NCBI GenBank assembly: GCA_014763615.1
Contig: JACXVB010000004.1
Span: 62,001 to 126,000, forward strand
Reading direction: 5' to 3'
Length of the DNA stretch: 64,000 bases
Source of the DNA: Sphingobacteriales bacterium
GTDB taxonomy: Bacteria; Bacteroidota; Bacteroidia; Sphingobacteriales; Sphingobacteriaceae
Positions within the stretch are counted from its first letter, which is position 1, and each line of letters starts with the position of its first letter. Made by a program: the position numbers and the translations under genes. The notes beneath the pieces were generated by a model, which worked only from the letters and a program-made list of their open reading frames with translations, was not told where the DNA came from and searched no databases. Below, one piece after another: positions 49,371 to 58,799 of the stretch.

Positions 49371-50213
49371 TTAGTCAATCGGAACTGCCTTTACAATCTT
49401 CTTGTTCTTTACATGCAGCTCCAAATGCCGCCCACCATTCTTCTCCATCAATTGCACAGCGAGATATTTTTTATCAGGAATGGTAAACTTGGGCACAACA
49501 AACACAATTGTATTATCCGACTGACCTGCTACCTTGCTGGTATTATCCTGTACGAGTACAGGTAATATTTCGATCTCCTGTGTTGCTGTCCTTTTGGATT
49601 TCTTCTGGTCACGGATATATAGTCTCAATTGATCAATATCATAGTTGATATTGGTTTGATTGGAAATATTGAAGCGTAGCAACATTATGTCGTCATGGAT
49701 GAATATTCCATTCAGCTTAAAGCGAATGCCGAAAGTTTTATCCTTTATACCTCTTGCCTTCGCTTCTGATTCCGCAGCCATCTTCGCAAAATGCTCCATT
49801 TGTCCCTGGTTAATGTTCTCTGAAGGAATGGAGATAGTATTTTGCCTGCCTGCGCCTGTGAGAGCCAGGTTGAGTACTGACGGTTGGTTGTCATAATCAA
49901 CAAGAAATGACGTAAGCTTGCCGTCAGCCGTAATGATGCTGATATTTGTTTGCGGAAAACTGTCCTTTGCAGCCTTTATCTGCAAAATGTTTTCTACACC
50001 TTTCGCTTTTTGCGCCAGTACATCCCTGCTTCCTATATCTACACTGACGATAGCATAAGGAAAGATGATGTTGGTGGTTTTGGTGAAAGCAACTGTTACA
50101 TGATACGTTTCGATTGCTTTGGTTTGCCAGGCTGTGTTTGTTTGGGCCTGAGCCTTGAAAATTGTAAATAGCAGGAAAATTCCTATTACCATTACTGCAC
50201 TGATCTTTTTCAT
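49371..50213 (-). CDS. traN: Conjugative transposon protein TraN
   Basis: From the ATG 50213 it is 280 residues with a signal peptide (KKISAVMVIGIFLLFTIF then KAQAQ). The body shows the TraN (DUF4138) pattern: TYHVTVAFTKTTNIIFPYAI with DIGSRDVLAQKAKGVENILQ early and NISNQTNINYDIDQLRLYIR later. In this system TraN is an outer-membrane-associated part of the mating apparatus. It is distal in the tra cluster after TraM. Confidence 0.82.
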   Translation of the reverse strand: MKKISAVMVIGIFLLFTIFKAQAQTNTAWQTKAIETYHVTVAFTKTTNIIFPYAIVSVDIGSRDVLAQKAKGVENILQIKAAKDSFPQTNISIITADGKLTSFLVDYDNQPSVLNLALTGAGRQNTISIPSENINQGQMEHFAKMAAESEAKARGIKDKTFGIRFKLNGIFIHDDIMLLRFNISNQTNINYDIDQLRLYIRDQKKSKRTATQEIEILPVLVQDNTSKVAGQSDNTIVFVVPKFTIPDKKYLAVQLMEKNGGRHLELHVKNKKIVKAVPID

Positions 50214-50241
50214 CTTCTGGAATTTTAAGTGATTGAAATAT

Positions 50242-51540
50242 TTAGTTCGATTGTTTTTGCTTTTCGTCACGCAAAAGCACCTGATACCCCGCCTTCACAG
50301 TTACCTTGATTAGCTTTACTTTTCGGCTGAACAGCGTTTTTGCAGCTTCTATACCTGCGCTTGCTGCCTGTGCGCCCCACGACGGATCAAGGCTGGTCAG
50401 CCCAATTGTTTGCATAGAACGGTCTGCCGACTGCTTTGCAACATCCCTTGTAATCGCTCCCGGAATATAAATGCCGTCCAGGCCATCCATGTCATATACC
50501 GATAATTCAACCGGGAATAAAGAATTGCCAAAGCGCACACTGTTAATCTTGATAGTTAATCTCTCACCACGCAGCGAGGCTATTCCAAAGAGGAAATTGT
50601 CTTTCGGAATGCGAATGCCATTTATCAAAACATCATTTACCAATCTCAATTTGATTGTTGAGCCATCTACAATAGTTTGAGTTTCGTGAATAACAGCCTG
50701 TATAGCATTCTGCGAATCTTCGATAACTGTTGCCCCGGTAAGGGAATAGAATCCATTGGTTGTGTTGCCGGATATATGCTCCGTATCAAGCAGCGTGATA
50801 CTATTGTCTTTCTTTTTCGATGATACCGCAAATACCTGTCCCCGGTTTGCTTCAGAAGTTTGTCTTAGTCGCTCCTGCACTCTTTCGGGATTTTGTACGT
50901 CCAATATCTTATCAAGCATACCATTCAATTGCTGCAACTCAGGATCTTCGCCATTAGACTGATTCATCATGTTCATCATTTGTTCCAGCCTTTCCACATC
51001 AGAAGAATTTACCGTGGCACGATTTCGGTTTCTCGATGAAGCGGGTTGGTATGTATCATACTCGTCATTGTCTGATGATGCCGGTAGCGGCTTGTTTATC
51101 TCCCGATCCAGTTCTGCCAGCTTGCGGTAGATTTTATCGGTATTGGGGTCATTGTGTCCCCGGCTTCCCTGAAGGGATGTATTCAAACCTTTCGGTTGCT
51201 GAAAGGTATCTTCGTCATTAGACAGATATTCATCGGTATCTGTCAATCCAATATCCCTGTAATTAGGATCATTCTTTATCATTTCCTGAAATTTGACAGA
51301 ATCCAGTTGGGCTTGATTGTAGTAACTCATTTTGTCCATCGGTTTGTCATCTTTGAGATTGGCGTCCGGCAGCTTAATGTTAAATCCCTTCTTTTCAGAT
51401 GCCTTGGCTTCCACCTTTTCAACCTTGCCACCGCCAAGCGCCCAAAAAATCATGGTCATAAAAGGCAATGCGAGAACTGGCAATACCAACAAGAACCTGC
51501 GCTGCCTGATCTCCTTCGGAGTTTTTACTTGCTTTTCCAT
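50242..51540 (-). CDS. traM: Conjugative transposon protein TraM
   Basis: The 432-residue protein has one N-terminal membrane helix (FLLVLPVLALPFMTMIFWAL), a long hydrophilic middle with Asp/Asn-rich linkers, and the conserved C-terminal domain: NTTNGFYSLTGATVIEDSQN, KLRLVNDVLINGIRIPKDNF and GLTSLDPSWGAQAASAGIEA. This is the VirB10-like TraM of CTnDOT-type systems that spans the periplasm. It lies 2 bp after the TraL-position gene. Confidence 0.88.
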   Translation of the reverse strand: MEKQVKTPKEIRQRRFLLVLPVLALPFMTMIFWALGGGKVEKVEAKASEKKGFNIKLPDANLKDDKPMDKMSYYNQAQLDSVKFQEMIKNDPNYRDIGLTDTDEYLSNDEDTFQQPKGLNTSLQGSRGHNDPNTDKIYRKLAELDREINKPLPASSDNDEYDTYQPASSRNRNRATVNSSDVERLEQMMNMMNQSNGEDPELQQLNGMLDKILDVQNPERVQERLRQTSEANRGQVFAVSSKKKDNSITLLDTEHISGNTTNGFYSLTGATVIEDSQNAIQAVIHETQTIVDGSTIKLRLVNDVLINGIRIPKDNFLFGIASLRGERLTIKINSVRFGNSLFPVELSVYDMDGLDGIYIPGAITRDVAKQSADRSMQTIGLTSLDPSWGAQAASAGIEAAKTLFSRKVKLIKVTVKAGYQVLLRDEKQKQSN

Positions 51541-51542
51541 TT

Positions 51543-52025
51543 TTATTTCCGTTTTAATTGTTGATAATAATTTTCAATAAATCGCACACTGTCCAATAGT
51601 CCTGGACGATGCTGGATTATGCTGTCATAAAGAGTTTTCCCCGCAGGACTTCGTGCCAGGCTATCCATATACACCCTGAACCTTTTGATGCGGCTGTATT
51701 CAGCCTCAGACACTTCCGCAGGTTCAACATCTACTTCTCCCGTTTCAGTTACGTGCTTCGGTTTTTTGATGGGTGTTATGGTTATTGAACTACCTTTTTT
51801 GCTGGTAAAAGCACTTACTCCCAGATATATGCTGTATGTTCCGGTACACAAGACGAAAAGAATAAGCAATACAAACCATGTACGCCGTGAGAAATTCTCT
51901 GTTCGCCTCATCATCCAACTTGCCCAGCCACCCTGTATTCGCTGATAGCGCGCTTTTATTCCTTTGGAAAGCGCATTGGGCTTTAGCTCAGCATCGTCCT
52001 TTTTTCTTTTTGGAAATAGTGTCAT
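51543..52025 (-). CDS. TraL-position membrane protein
   Basis: The 160-residue protein has one transmembrane helix (TWFVLLILFVLCTGTYSIYL) after a basic cytoplasmic part with a WASWMMRRTENFSRR segment, and a helical C-terminus. Its place between TraK and TraM matches TraL of CTnDOT-like elements, but the sequence is variable and I assign it by position only. Confidence 0.65.
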   Translation of the reverse strand: MTLFPKRKKDDAELKPNALSKGIKARYQRIQGGWASWMMRRTENFSRRTWFVLLILFVLCTGTYSIYLGVSAFTSKKGSSITITPIKKPKHVTETGEVDVEPAEVSEAEYSRIKRFRVYMDSLARSPAGKTLYDSIIQHRPGLLDSVRFIENYYQQLKRK

Positions 52026-52036
52026 GATCTTGATTT

Positions 52037-52660
52037 TTATTGTCGCCTGCTTACTGTTTTTAAATCCCTGTTGTCAATCGTACTCCATCGCTCGATAAGG
52101 AAACCGTGTGGATTATTGTCACTGCGTGATACATTCCGCAATGCACCGTCTGTCACCAGGCTACGGGTAGTAATGCTGGTCGGTCGGATAATGCTTTGCG
52201 TAGCATAGCAACGGAATTTGTACGGGTAATCATTGATATCTACCGCCACGCTATCCACAACAATAGTTTGATTGACGTTGCCGGATATAAGCCCTGCATA
52301 GTACCCGTTCTCCTTCAGATCATCGTAGGCTCGTTTGGCACTTCCGTCTGCCAAATACAAGGCTTTGGTAATGCTTGCTGTGATTGCTTTATCATCAGGG
52401 TCAAGCGTAAAGAATAGTTTGTGGAATGTAGTTACGTGATCCCTTGCCTCAACAGGTATATTATCTTTCCGTTCGGATGCGTAGGCTTCCAGTGCCTTGC
52501 CATTTGCAAGGATGTATATTTTGCTTTGCATCAGCGATACAAGGCTGAAACTCTTGTATAATGCAAAGCAGCATATCAGTACACAGCCTATAATTACTAC
52601 CAGGGTAAAACTCCTGATATGACGGAAAGCTGTATCAATGTTTTTCATTTTCTTAAACAT
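52037..52660 (-). CDS. traK: Conjugative transposon protein TraK
   Basis: The 207-residue protein starts MFKKMKNIDTAFRHIRSFTL, the TraK signature, has one N-terminal membrane helix (VVIIGCVLICCFALYKSF), and a VirB8-like periplasmic domain with VTTFHKLFFTLDPDDKAITA and ANNHGFLIERW-type end (NPHGFLIERWSTIDN). TraK is a mating-pair formation component and is invariably next to TraJ. A start at the second Met is possible. Confidence 0.9.
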   Translation of the reverse strand: MFKKMKNIDTAFRHIRSFTLVVIIGCVLICCFALYKSFSLVSLMQSKIYILANGKALEAYASERKDNIPVEARDHVTTFHKLFFTLDPDDKAITASITKALYLADGSAKRAYDDLKENGYYAGLISGNVNQTIVVDSVAVDINDYPYKFRCYATQSIIRPTSITTRSLVTDGALRNVSRSDNNPHGFLIERWSTIDNRDLKTVSRRQ

Positions 52661-52678
52661 ATATCCTCCTTTGAATTA

Positions 52679-53887
52679 TTATGAATTACCTTTTAGCTTG
52701 TCGTTCATATAGCCGGATTTGCCACTACTGCCATCACCGAAATAAGGATTGGAGTTGCCGCTACTGGCCATGCTTTGCGACATACGGTTTGCCGCGCTGC
52801 CCATCGCATCTACGGCCATGCCGGCACCGGCTGATGCTGTATTGACCACTGTTCTGGAAGAACTACCGAAAATGCTTGTGACCTTATGGCCTAATGCGCC
52901 ACCCCCACCGGCATGAACAATGTAATTCGCTACGGAGGGAACAGTAAAGTATCCGACTATGCCGATTATCATGAAGACCAGATAAGCCACATCGGTTCTG
53001 CTGAAAAATGTGTCGCCGTAATCCTGCACCTGCGATATATCCAGCTCCAGCATCTTCTCCTGTATCTTCCCTATAATGCTTCCGAAGATGTTGGCGACAG
53101 GTAGCCATAGAAAGATGTTGATATAACGGGCTATCCAGACGGTAAGCGTATGCTGAAAACCGTCAAATACTGCAATGCCAAATACCAAAGGGCCAAGTAT
53201 CGCTAATACGACTAATTGAAATGTTCGCAGCGTATCAATACACAAGGATGCCGCTTCAAATAATACCCTTAGCACTTCGCTCATCCATTCTTTCACCGAA
53301 TTGCGGAAGTTGTAAGAGGCTTTGGACATGGCGAACTTGATGTCGTTACCGATGCCTTCAAAGAAACCTTCTTCGGAAGGGTCTTCATTATCGTGTGTGT
53401 ATTTATACCACTTGTCCCTGTCACCGCTGCCGCTTTCTCCCACATACATTTGCCACACATCCGTTTTCTTGATGGCTTCTTCTTTTTTTTGCAAAAGCAC
53501 CGAAATAGCTTTATCTGAATTTTCTACCATTGCAGCAGTAGCTGTCACAGTAGGTTTCATCACGCCATTGATCAATCCCAAAACGGAGGGAAATATCATC
53601 ACACAAAATCCAATAACGAATGGACGGAACAGCGGATAAAAATCAATAGGTTCCGCTCTTGATAAATGTCCCCATACCCTTGATGCGATATACCACATTG
53701 CCGCAAATCCCGCCAATCCCTGGCCTACGCCGATCAACTGGCTGCACAAGGGCATCATCTCATCATACAATTGTTCCAATACACCGTGCATCCCTCTCAT
53801 TTCATCGGCTATACCCTGTGCATGGCTTATAAAAGGCATTATCAACCCCACCACCGCCAGCCAGGCGGTCTTTCCACACTTTGCCAT
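52679..53887 (-). CDS. traJ: Conjugative transposon protein TraJ
   Basis: The 402-residue polytopic membrane protein has a signal-like start, and GMHGVLEQLYDEMMPLCSQL followed by LAGFAAMWYIASRVWGHLSR, then further helices and GYFTVPSVANYIVHAGG. The C-terminal region is Ser/Gly/Asn-rich. TraJ corresponds to VirB6/TrbL-type channel proteins. It is the first of the J-K-L-M-N run and follows the TraI-like genes. Confidence 0.9.
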   Translation of the reverse strand: MAKCGKTAWLAVVGLIMPFISHAQGIADEMRGMHGVLEQLYDEMMPLCSQLIGVGQGLAGFAAMWYIASRVWGHLSRAEPIDFYPLFRPFVIGFCVMIFPSVLGLINGVMKPTVTATAAMVENSDKAISVLLQKKEEAIKKTDVWQMYVGESGSGDRDKWYKYTHDNEDPSEEGFFEGIGNDIKFAMSKASYNFRNSVKEWMSEVLRVLFEAASLCIDTLRTFQLVVLAILGPLVFGIAVFDGFQHTLTVWIARYINIFLWLPVANIFGSIIGKIQEKMLELDISQVQDYGDTFFSRTDVAYLVFMIIGIVGYFTVPSVANYIVHAGGGGALGHKVTSIFGSSSRTVVNTASAGAGMAVDAMGSAANRMSQSMASSGNSNPYFGDGSSGKSGYMNDKLKGNS

Positions 53888-53897
53888 ATCTGTATAT

Positions 53898-54536
53898 TTA
53901 ATTGTTTAACCCATAGATTTTACGAATGGTCTGAGCATCGTTGCGCTCTTTCGCCCGTTGCACAGCCAGTATTGTCGTGTTGTTATTGAAGTGCCGCAGA
54001 AACATTAGTTTATCCTGCATGTCGGCATAAATCCTGTCAATGGTTTGCAGTCGTTCATCATCGCTCATGCGGGCTTTGCCTGCCGTGATGACCGTGAGCA
54101 GTTCATCCAGATTACGCAGGCTCTCCTTGAACAAGTTGTCATACACCCGGCCCAAATACGCCAGCTCATCGGGATTGAAATTGTTATCCCGCCGGAACCG
54201 ATCATACGCATTACGGTATTCCTTCACTAAGGTGATCTGGTAGTTAGTGATGTCCGCTACACGCCTGTAATTGCGCACAGTAGGACTTACACCCATTAAA
54301 CCGTCAAGAAAAGTCTTGTGCAAGCTGAAGTTGCCTTCGGAAATATTCTTTATGGTGTTGTAGCCACCTTCCAAAATCTGGTAGCCCTTCTTCATGTCAC
54401 TCAGGATCTGCTTGAATTGCGCCAGCTTCTCAACATTGAGTAAAAGCTGTGCTATTTCATCGGCTTGCGCAGATGCTCGGAAAGCAGGAAGCAAACCCAG
54501 GAATGACAGCGATATAATTACGATTATCTTTTTCAT
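53898..54536 (-). CDS. TraI-like periplasmic protein, paralog 3
   Basis: The 212-residue protein has a signal peptide (KKIIVIISLSFLGLLPAF, RASAQ) and a helical body with ADITNYQITLVKEYRNAYDR, FNPDELAYLGRVYDNLFKES and LAVQRAKERNDAQTIRKIYG. It is the closest of three tandem paralogs to TraJ, where TraI of CTnDOT-like systems lies. The role is in mating-apparatus assembly; no enzyme motif. Confidence 0.78.
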   Translation of the reverse strand: MKKIIVIISLSFLGLLPAFRASAQADEIAQLLLNVEKLAQFKQILSDMKKGYQILEGGYNTIKNISEGNFSLHKTFLDGLMGVSPTVRNYRRVADITNYQITLVKEYRNAYDRFRRDNNFNPDELAYLGRVYDNLFKESLRNLDELLTVITAGKARMSDDERLQTIDRIYADMQDKLMFLRHFNNNTTILAVQRAKERNDAQTIRKIYGLNN

Positions 54537-54538
54537 CG

Positions 54539-55189
54539 TTACTCGTTTTTAATGCCATGCAGTACACGGCTGGTTTGTACATCTGTTTTCTCCTTTAACC
54601 TTGATGCTGCAAGTGATACTGCATCATTAGAAAAGCTCTGCGAGAATGTGAGCTTATCCTGCATATCCAGGTATAGCATATCAATCCTCTTTATGCGCTC
54701 ATCATCCTTCATTTCCATTTTTCCATCGGTGGTAATTGTGATAAGCTCATCCAGTGTTTTATCACAATCATCAAGCAGTCTGCTGAAGACCCTGCGGATG
54801 TATGCCAGTTCATCAACTGAAAGTGCATCGCTGCCGTTAAGCCTGCGATATGTGCGGTTGTAGTTTTGTACAATTTTGAGCTGTAAGGCTACTATATCTG
54901 CAACCCTTGCATATCGCTTGATTTCGGGATTGATAGATTTCAACGAATTGAAATAATCTGTGTGCAGGTTAAATTCGCCTCTGGTGAAGCCTCCAATAGT
55001 TGTTAGGCCCTCTTTGGCAATATTGTACCCTTTTTTTGCATATCCGATATATACCTGAAGTGCCGCTATTTGCTGGATCAGGTACTTCTTCTGTGTCTTT
55101 TTTTGCTGGAACCATTCTGCAAAAGTTTGTGCTTTCAGATTGCTGCCTGCCGAGACGAACAGTAATAGAAATAAGATTATCTTTTTCAT
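54539..55189 (-). CDS. TraI-like periplasmic protein, paralog 2
   Basis: From the ATG 55189 it is 216 residues, with a signal peptide (KKIILFLLLFVSAGSNLKAQ) and the same helical layout: ADIVALQLKIVQNYNRTYRR, LSVDELAYIRRVFSRLLDDC, MEMKDDERIKRIDMLYLDM and an ending with DVQTSRVLHGIKN. It lies 2 bp before paralog 3 and 10 bp after paralog 1. Confidence 0.75.
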   Translation of the reverse strand: MKKIILFLLLFVSAGSNLKAQTFAEWFQQKKTQKKYLIQQIAALQVYIGYAKKGYNIAKEGLTTIGGFTRGEFNLHTDYFNSLKSINPEIKRYARVADIVALQLKIVQNYNRTYRRLNGSDALSVDELAYIRRVFSRLLDDCDKTLDELITITTDGKMEMKDDERIKRIDMLYLDMQDKLTFSQSFSNDAVSLAASRLKEKTDVQTSRVLHGIKNE

Positions 55190-55199
55190 ACGCGTTGAT

Positions 55200-55886
55200 T
55201 TAAGGAAGCCCATACAATTTTTTAACTGCCTGCACTTCAGTTTCGGTCTTAGCACGCTGAAGGCTTAGTAAGGTGTTCTGCCTGTTGAACTGTACCAAAT
55301 CTGAGTAGTTGGCATCTACCTGGTCGGCTGCATTGTTGATCAGCTCCAGCCTTTTAGCATCACTCATCTTCGTGGTGAAGGATTTAATAATGAGATTGAT
55401 CTGGTCAATATTCTTCAGACTCTCATCGAGAATACCCGAATACACCTTTTCCATATACATTACTTCCTTTGCTGTAAAGCGGCTGTCCTGCCGGATCACT
55501 GCCCATGCCCTGTTGTATTCGTCCACGAGGCGCAATTGCTTTTTGGTAATATCCCGGATACGTTGGTAATAGGAGATAATTGCTTTTACTTGCGCCAGCT
55601 CTTCGTAATACTTGCGGTATTGTTCTTTTTGCTTTTCCGTCCAGTCAGAAATTTCATCCAGTTTCAACTTCGATAAAGTATTTTCCAGTGTCTTTTGAGC
55701 ATTCTGCAACCAGATCGTTTTATTCTGCAAACGCTGAATTTTTAAGTCAACCGCCTTTATCACTTTTTTAACCGCCGCCTTGATGATCTCCAGTATGGCT
55801 ATGGGTGTTGCATTTGCCTGCTGTACCGGAAGAACGGTGAAGGAAATGCAAAGAGCCACAAGCATCATTCTTACATATTTTTTCAT
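55200..55886 (-). CDS. TraI-like periplasmic protein, paralog 1
   Basis: The 228-residue protein has a signal peptide (RMMLVALCISFTVLPVQQAN) and the shared pattern: RDITKKQLRLVDEYNRAWAV, FTAKEVMYMEKVYSGILDES, KNIDQINLIIKSFTTKMSDA, LLSLQRAKTETEVQAVKKLY. It has an extra N-terminal helical region with Lys-rich stretches not seen in the other two. It is first of the three after the small gene. Confidence 0.75.
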   Translation of the reverse strand: MKKYVRMMLVALCISFTVLPVQQANATPIAILEIIKAAVKKVIKAVDLKIQRLQNKTIWLQNAQKTLENTLSKLKLDEISDWTEKQKEQYRKYYEELAQVKAIISYYQRIRDITKKQLRLVDEYNRAWAVIRQDSRFTAKEVMYMEKVYSGILDESLKNIDQINLIIKSFTTKMSDAKRLELINNAADQVDANYSDLVQFNRQNTLLSLQRAKTETEVQAVKKLYGLP

Positions 55887-56278
55887 TGCTTCAAGATTTT
55901 AGTAAATAATTCAATTGTTGTCTTTCCTTGCTCCGTTAGCTTTTCGAGGTATAGCGATTTTGAAACCGTATCGAAAATGCAGTATCGGTCACCGCCTATT
56001 TCAATCAGATGCCCGTTAGAATGCCATCCGTAAGTAGCAAGCCACGTTTCTTCGTTCTCAGGTATATTGCTGATGTAATCGGTGCGTGTGATTTTATAAA
56101 AACTGCCACAGGCTATTATGCTCAGCATCGTATCCACACCTGCAACCATATCATTGTGCAATGATTGTTTTACATAGATACCCTGCATCATCAAAATAGT
56201 GGCATGATGCTCCCTGCCGAAATGCACGATTACCTTAATTGCGCAGCACAGATCCCGTATCAGTTTTTTCAGTTTCAT
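55883..56278 (-). CDS. Hypothetical protein between TraG and TraI-like genes
   Basis: The 131-residue protein (KLKKLIRDLCCAIKVIVHFG...) has ETWLATYGWHSNGHLIEIGG and a basic N-terminal helix. It overlaps the next gene by 4 bp and so is coupled to the tra operon. I do not recognise it. Confidence 0.65.
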   Translation of the reverse strand: MKLKKLIRDLCCAIKVIVHFGREHHATILMMQGIYVKQSLHNDMVAGVDTMLSIIACGSFYKITRTDYISNIPENEETWLATYGWHSNGHLIEIGGDRYCIFDTVSKSLYLEKLTEQGKTTIELFTKILKQ

Positions 56279-56286
56279 CGGATTTT

Positions 56287-58755
56287 TTAAATTTTATTCC
56301 TAATGTCTTCGGCCATTGCCGCAATGCCTTTGCGTATGTCTCCATCAAACTTTGTAGCGTATTCCATCAGCTTTACCTTCTCTGTTTGTTCGGTAGTGTA
56401 TGCGAGATATTCTTCAAGACTTACTTCTGTCCGGTAAACTTTACTCATCATACCACCCAGGCTAATGAATACTTCTTTATATTTCTTAGCGGGATCATTG
56501 GACTTATTGACCGAGAGTACCAATGCTTTTTCTTTTTCCGTTAGCCCCAATAGTTCCTGTATCTGATCAAATTTGTTCTGGTACTTGCTTTGGTCGAGCA
56601 GGATTTTGCAATCACTATTATTGATGATGGCTTGCTTTACCACCGGAGAAGAAATGATGTCTTCTACTTCCTGCGTTACCACGATTGCTTCGCCGAAAAA
56701 TTTGCGGACTGTTTTGAACAGATATTTGATGTATTCGGCAAAGCCTTCTTTCATTAAGGCTTTCCAGGCTTCTTCTATCAATATCATTTTGCGGATGCCT
56801 TTCATCTTCCGCATTTTGTTGATGAAGACCTCCATGATGATAATGGTTACCACCGGAAACAGGATAGGGTGATCCTTAATGTTGTCCAGTTCAAACACGA
56901 TAAACCTTTCCTGCAACAAATTCAGGTTTTCGGTAGCGTTCAGCAGGTAATCAAATTCGCCACCTTCGTAGTAAGGGCGCAGCACATAGAGAAAGTTGTC
57001 TATATCGAAATCCTTTTCTTTTACCCTGTCACCCTCCAGCACCTGCGTGTATTCATCCCGCAGAAAAGCATAGAAACTGTTGAAGCAGGGAAACACAGCC
57101 GTATTCTTTTCCAGATAACTGTAGTAACCGCCAATGGCATTTGACAGGGCAACGTATTCGCTCCGCTTGAATGCCTCATCGTCTTTCTTCCACAGCGCAA
57201 GGAGCAGTGTTTTGATGCTTTCTTTCTTTTCGGTATCAAGGCTATCGCCTTCTCCTATGTAAAAGGGATTGAAGCGGATGGGATTGTCTTCGCTGTAAGT
57301 GAAGTAGTAGCCTTTCACCATGTCACAAAGTCCTTTATAACTATGTCCCACATCCACCAGCACAATATGTGTACCTTGCTCATAATAGCTGCGTACCATG
57401 TGGTTGGTGAAAAATGATTTTCCGCTACCGGAAGGCCCAAGTATGAATTTGTTCCTGTTTGTGCAGATGCCCATTTTCATAGGCTCGTCGCTGATGTCCA
57501 CATGAACGGGCTTGCCTGTAAGCCGGTCGCCCATGCGAATACCTACCGGGCTTAAAGAAGATCGGTAGCCGGTTTCGAGGTTTAGGAAACAGGTTCCCTG
57601 TTCCGCGAACGTATCAAACGTATCATTCATCGGGAAGTCTGCGGCATTCCCAGGAATGCCCGCCCAAAATATCTGTGGAGCGCCAATGGTTTCCTGTTTG
57701 GCTACTGCATCCATCTGTGCCAGTGCAGAGGATACCATATTCTTCAGGTCTTTGAGTTCCTCTTTGTTGTCTGTCCATACAAGCACATTAAAATGCGCCT
57801 TGACCGGCAATCGTTGCTGGCTGATGGCTTCGTTCAGGAAATCGTTGGTAGCGTCCCTTGCAATTAAATTCTCCCTGCTGTATGCAGAAAGGGATTGCAG
57901 CCTCAGCCTTTTACTCTCCAGCTTTTGGATTGTTTTCTGTGCATCTTCTATAAAGATGTATTGATTGTAGATGTGATTGCAGGGTAAAAGCTGGCCTAAG
58001 GTAGAAGCAAACCCGACACTGAACTTCGTTTTGTCTGTACTGTATTTATCGTAATTGATGCGGCTGCCGCATAGTGCAGGAAGATCTATTGCATCGCCCA
58101 GCGTATATAGCTGGCAATATTTATCGCCCACACGCATCGCTTCATCAAAAACGATATCGCCCATCAGGAAACTATCATTTCGCTCAGACAGGTAGCAATA
58201 CTGTTCTACCAATCCCATTTTACGGCTATGGCTGCGCAGCTCCTTTTCTCTTAATCTTGTCAGCTTCACAAACCCGGTATCCTCCATGATCCGCTTGAAT
58301 TGCCCCGTACTGTCCAGAAAGTCCTGTAACATCTGCGGCTTTAAAGTTTCTTCCGGCACTATGGATTTCCGCAAGAGACTTGAAAACATCGAACTGGCTG
58401 TTTTCCGGCCTTCCGGCTTTTTGGTAAGCATGATGTAGCAGACATGAGCGAGAAAAGGACGTTCATTAAAGAAACGCTCGCTGGCCCGGCTGAGGAAACT
58501 GGTATCTTCTTTTGAGAAATCGGGTTTATGACTGCTTTCGAGAAACCAATCCTGTTTGTGAAACACACTGAATTTTGGTAGCAGCTTAATCGCTTTTATC
58601 CATGCCTGGTGAAAGGCCTCATATTCCTGATCGGAAAGGGTAAATATTTCCGGCAGGTCTGCCTTAAAAACGACTGTTACATCGCCTTGCTTGCTCAGGA
58701 TGCAGTCATGCTCCACATCCATTATCGGTAATATATCATCCAACACTTTTTCCAT
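56287..58755 (-). CDS. traG: Conjugation ATPase TraG (VirB4-like)
   Basis: The 822-residue ATPase has the VirB4/TraG layout: an N-terminal domain with MDVEHDCILSKQGDVTVVFK, then the nucleotide-binding domain with Walker A KFILGPSGSGKSFFTNHMV and Walker B MILIEEAWKALMKEGFAEYI, and the late VVTQEVEDI and DQSKYQNKFD motifs. It powers the mating channel at the inner membrane. An insert gene separates it from TraF, unlike the usual tight TraF-TraG pair. Confidence 0.93.
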   Translation of the reverse strand: MEKVLDDILPIMDVEHDCILSKQGDVTVVFKADLPEIFTLSDQEYEAFHQAWIKAIKLLPKFSVFHKQDWFLESSHKPDFSKEDTSFLSRASERFFNERPFLAHVCYIMLTKKPEGRKTASSMFSSLLRKSIVPEETLKPQMLQDFLDSTGQFKRIMEDTGFVKLTRLREKELRSHSRKMGLVEQYCYLSERNDSFLMGDIVFDEAMRVGDKYCQLYTLGDAIDLPALCGSRINYDKYSTDKTKFSVGFASTLGQLLPCNHIYNQYIFIEDAQKTIQKLESKRLRLQSLSAYSRENLIARDATNDFLNEAISQQRLPVKAHFNVLVWTDNKEELKDLKNMVSSALAQMDAVAKQETIGAPQIFWAGIPGNAADFPMNDTFDTFAEQGTCFLNLETGYRSSLSPVGIRMGDRLTGKPVHVDISDEPMKMGICTNRNKFILGPSGSGKSFFTNHMVRSYYEQGTHIVLVDVGHSYKGLCDMVKGYYFTYSEDNPIRFNPFYIGEGDSLDTEKKESIKTLLLALWKKDDEAFKRSEYVALSNAIGGYYSYLEKNTAVFPCFNSFYAFLRDEYTQVLEGDRVKEKDFDIDNFLYVLRPYYEGGEFDYLLNATENLNLLQERFIVFELDNIKDHPILFPVVTIIIMEVFINKMRKMKGIRKMILIEEAWKALMKEGFAEYIKYLFKTVRKFFGEAIVVTQEVEDIISSPVVKQAIINNSDCKILLDQSKYQNKFDQIQELLGLTEKEKALVLSVNKSNDPAKKYKEVFISLGGMMSKVYRTEVSLEEYLAYTTEQTEKVKLMEYATKFDGDIRKGIAAMAEDIRNKI

Positions 58756-58799
58756 CTCACTTTATTTTACCTGTTGTCACTTACTACATTCTTGCAGCC

